64,000 nt of DNA. Source: Crotophaga sulcirostris (Eukaryota; Chordata; Aves; Cuculiformes; Crotophagidae). Each line of letters begins with the position of its first letter. The stretch's first letter is position 1. The notes under the pieces were generated by a model that did no database searches, was not told where the DNA came from, and worked only from the letters and a program-made list of their open reading frames with translations. The DNA lies in contig VYZB01000271.1 of NCBI GenBank assembly GCA_013397455.1, positions 620,582 through 684,581 of the forward strand, written 5' to 3'. The translations under genes and the position numbers were made by a program. Shown here piece after piece: positions 63,076 to 64,000 of this stretch.

Positions 63076-64000
63076 TAGCATGAACTAAAGATTTTTCCAG
63101 TGGAAACTGATTTCTGGGAAAGTCAAATGCTTGTTTGAAGAATTATGATGAGTGGTTTCTGATCCTATTAGAGCCATTAAAACCCTCTCTAGTGTTACAG
63201 AGAGAGCACAGTGATTGGATTTGCAATGTTTAGTGCCTTGTCAGAAAACTAAAATGTAGCTGGTCAGTTGGTGGAAACTTTTATTTCCATAAGAGCCCTA
63301 AAAATAATACTGCCCACATTGAGATGCAAAAGATGTTACAGAATGAAATGCTGTACTTCATATGATACGGAGTTGATCCGTTCCATGAGATTTGGAGTTG
63401 GATTGATGTGAACGACTTCCTTTTAAGCTTTTTGTCCTACAGCATAAACCTGAAGCAGCCAAACTGTGGGCTGTCCAATTCAGTATCTGCCCAGGGAGAA
63501 TGATAGTGGATCAGAAGTGAATGTGTCTCCACTGACCGCAGCACCAAACGAAGCCTATTGCTTTGACAATCTACTGCAGACACAGGTTCCTGGAGATGAG
63601 GAACCTGAGTAGTCTGCAAGAAGCAGTGAAAGTAAGATGTGCTGCTGCTCCTGCAGGCAGTGGATGCGCTGCACGCCAGGCTGCGTGGTGTGGAATGCAA
63701 ACCTCTGTTAAAATGGGAGTTCTGAAAAACTACTCCCGAGATCTTATGGAAAATGGTTTTGGTTTGTATTTCTTAAATGGGAATTACTTTTTCACTGATT
63801 ATCTTTCAAACATGAGATCTGATCGAGTCAATATCCATAACCAGGTGAAGGTAAAAAAGAATCTACTAGTAAAAACTTGGCTACAAATTTTCAGGAATGA
63901 GGAAATCCAGAATCTTACTCTGAAACCTCTGGAATGTCCAAATATAGAAGCCTCATCTCACTTCAGTATTCAGACATGACAGAATCAGTAACTCAAGGTG
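63076..64000. other. Probable intergenic sequence downstream of PEAK1
   Basis: About 0.9 kb after the inferred poly(A) site. A 138-codon + strand frame at 63563-63979 matches no family I know and has no splice or promoter context, so I treat it as chance. No repeat or RNA gene was recognised. Confidence 0.5.

Noticed and set aside
63563..63979. A 138-codon + strand frame near the right edge
   Set aside because: No recognised domain, promoter or splice context; compatible with chance.
1..64000. CRISPR arrays, insertion sequences, rRNA or prophage-like systems
   Set aside because: The window is a vertebrate gene region with spliced exons and LINE fragments; no regular spaced repeats or prokaryotic gene clusters were seen.

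Overview
The window is vertebrate nuclear DNA, almost certainly from a bird. It is AT-rich, has long introns, and its recognisable interspersed repeats are CR1-type LINE fragments, the signature repeat of avian genomes. I see no bacterial gene organisation, rRNA, confident tRNA gene or CRISPR array.

One protein-coding gene is supported: PEAK1 (pseudopodium-enriched atypical kinase 1, SgK269), on the + strand. Four coding exons join in frame: 28676-31839, 41771-41967, 50958-51706 and 58488-59645 (TAG stop). All three introns have GT-AG ends, and the phases agree (2, 1, 0). The joined protein is 1755 residues, close to the human protein (about 1746 from memory). It is a long disordered signalling region, then a Shc-type NPTY motif, then a C-terminal pseudokinase with flanking dimerisation (SHED) helices. 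The pseudokinase has HCD in place of HRD and SNF in place of DFG.

Layout: 1-28565 is non-coding sequence upstream of the first coding exon, most probably 5'-leader intron. It holds one weak candidate leader exon (504-674), a CpG-dense patch (about 14311-14490), a palindromic double octamer site (14207-14222), a pre-miRNA-like hairpin (10117-10170), several CR1 pieces and a degraded tRNA-derived SINE. The first coding exon begins with a short leader carrying two upstream ORFs. The introns at 31840-41770, 41968-50957 and 51707-58487 hold CR1 fragments, including two very old copies, and a G-tract/T-tract element just upstream of exon 3. The 3' UTR probably runs from 59646 to about 63075, where an AATAAA lies beside a Pumilio-type UGUAAAUA. 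The last 0.9 kb looks intergenic.

The items most worth checking are the intronic hairpin at 10.1 kb, the CpG patch with its nearby octamer palindrome (a possible alternative promoter or enhancer), the overlapping uORFs at the PEAK1 start, and the in-frame stop built into the donor of the giant exon. I found no convincing new gene system. All family comparisons are from memory; nothing was searched.
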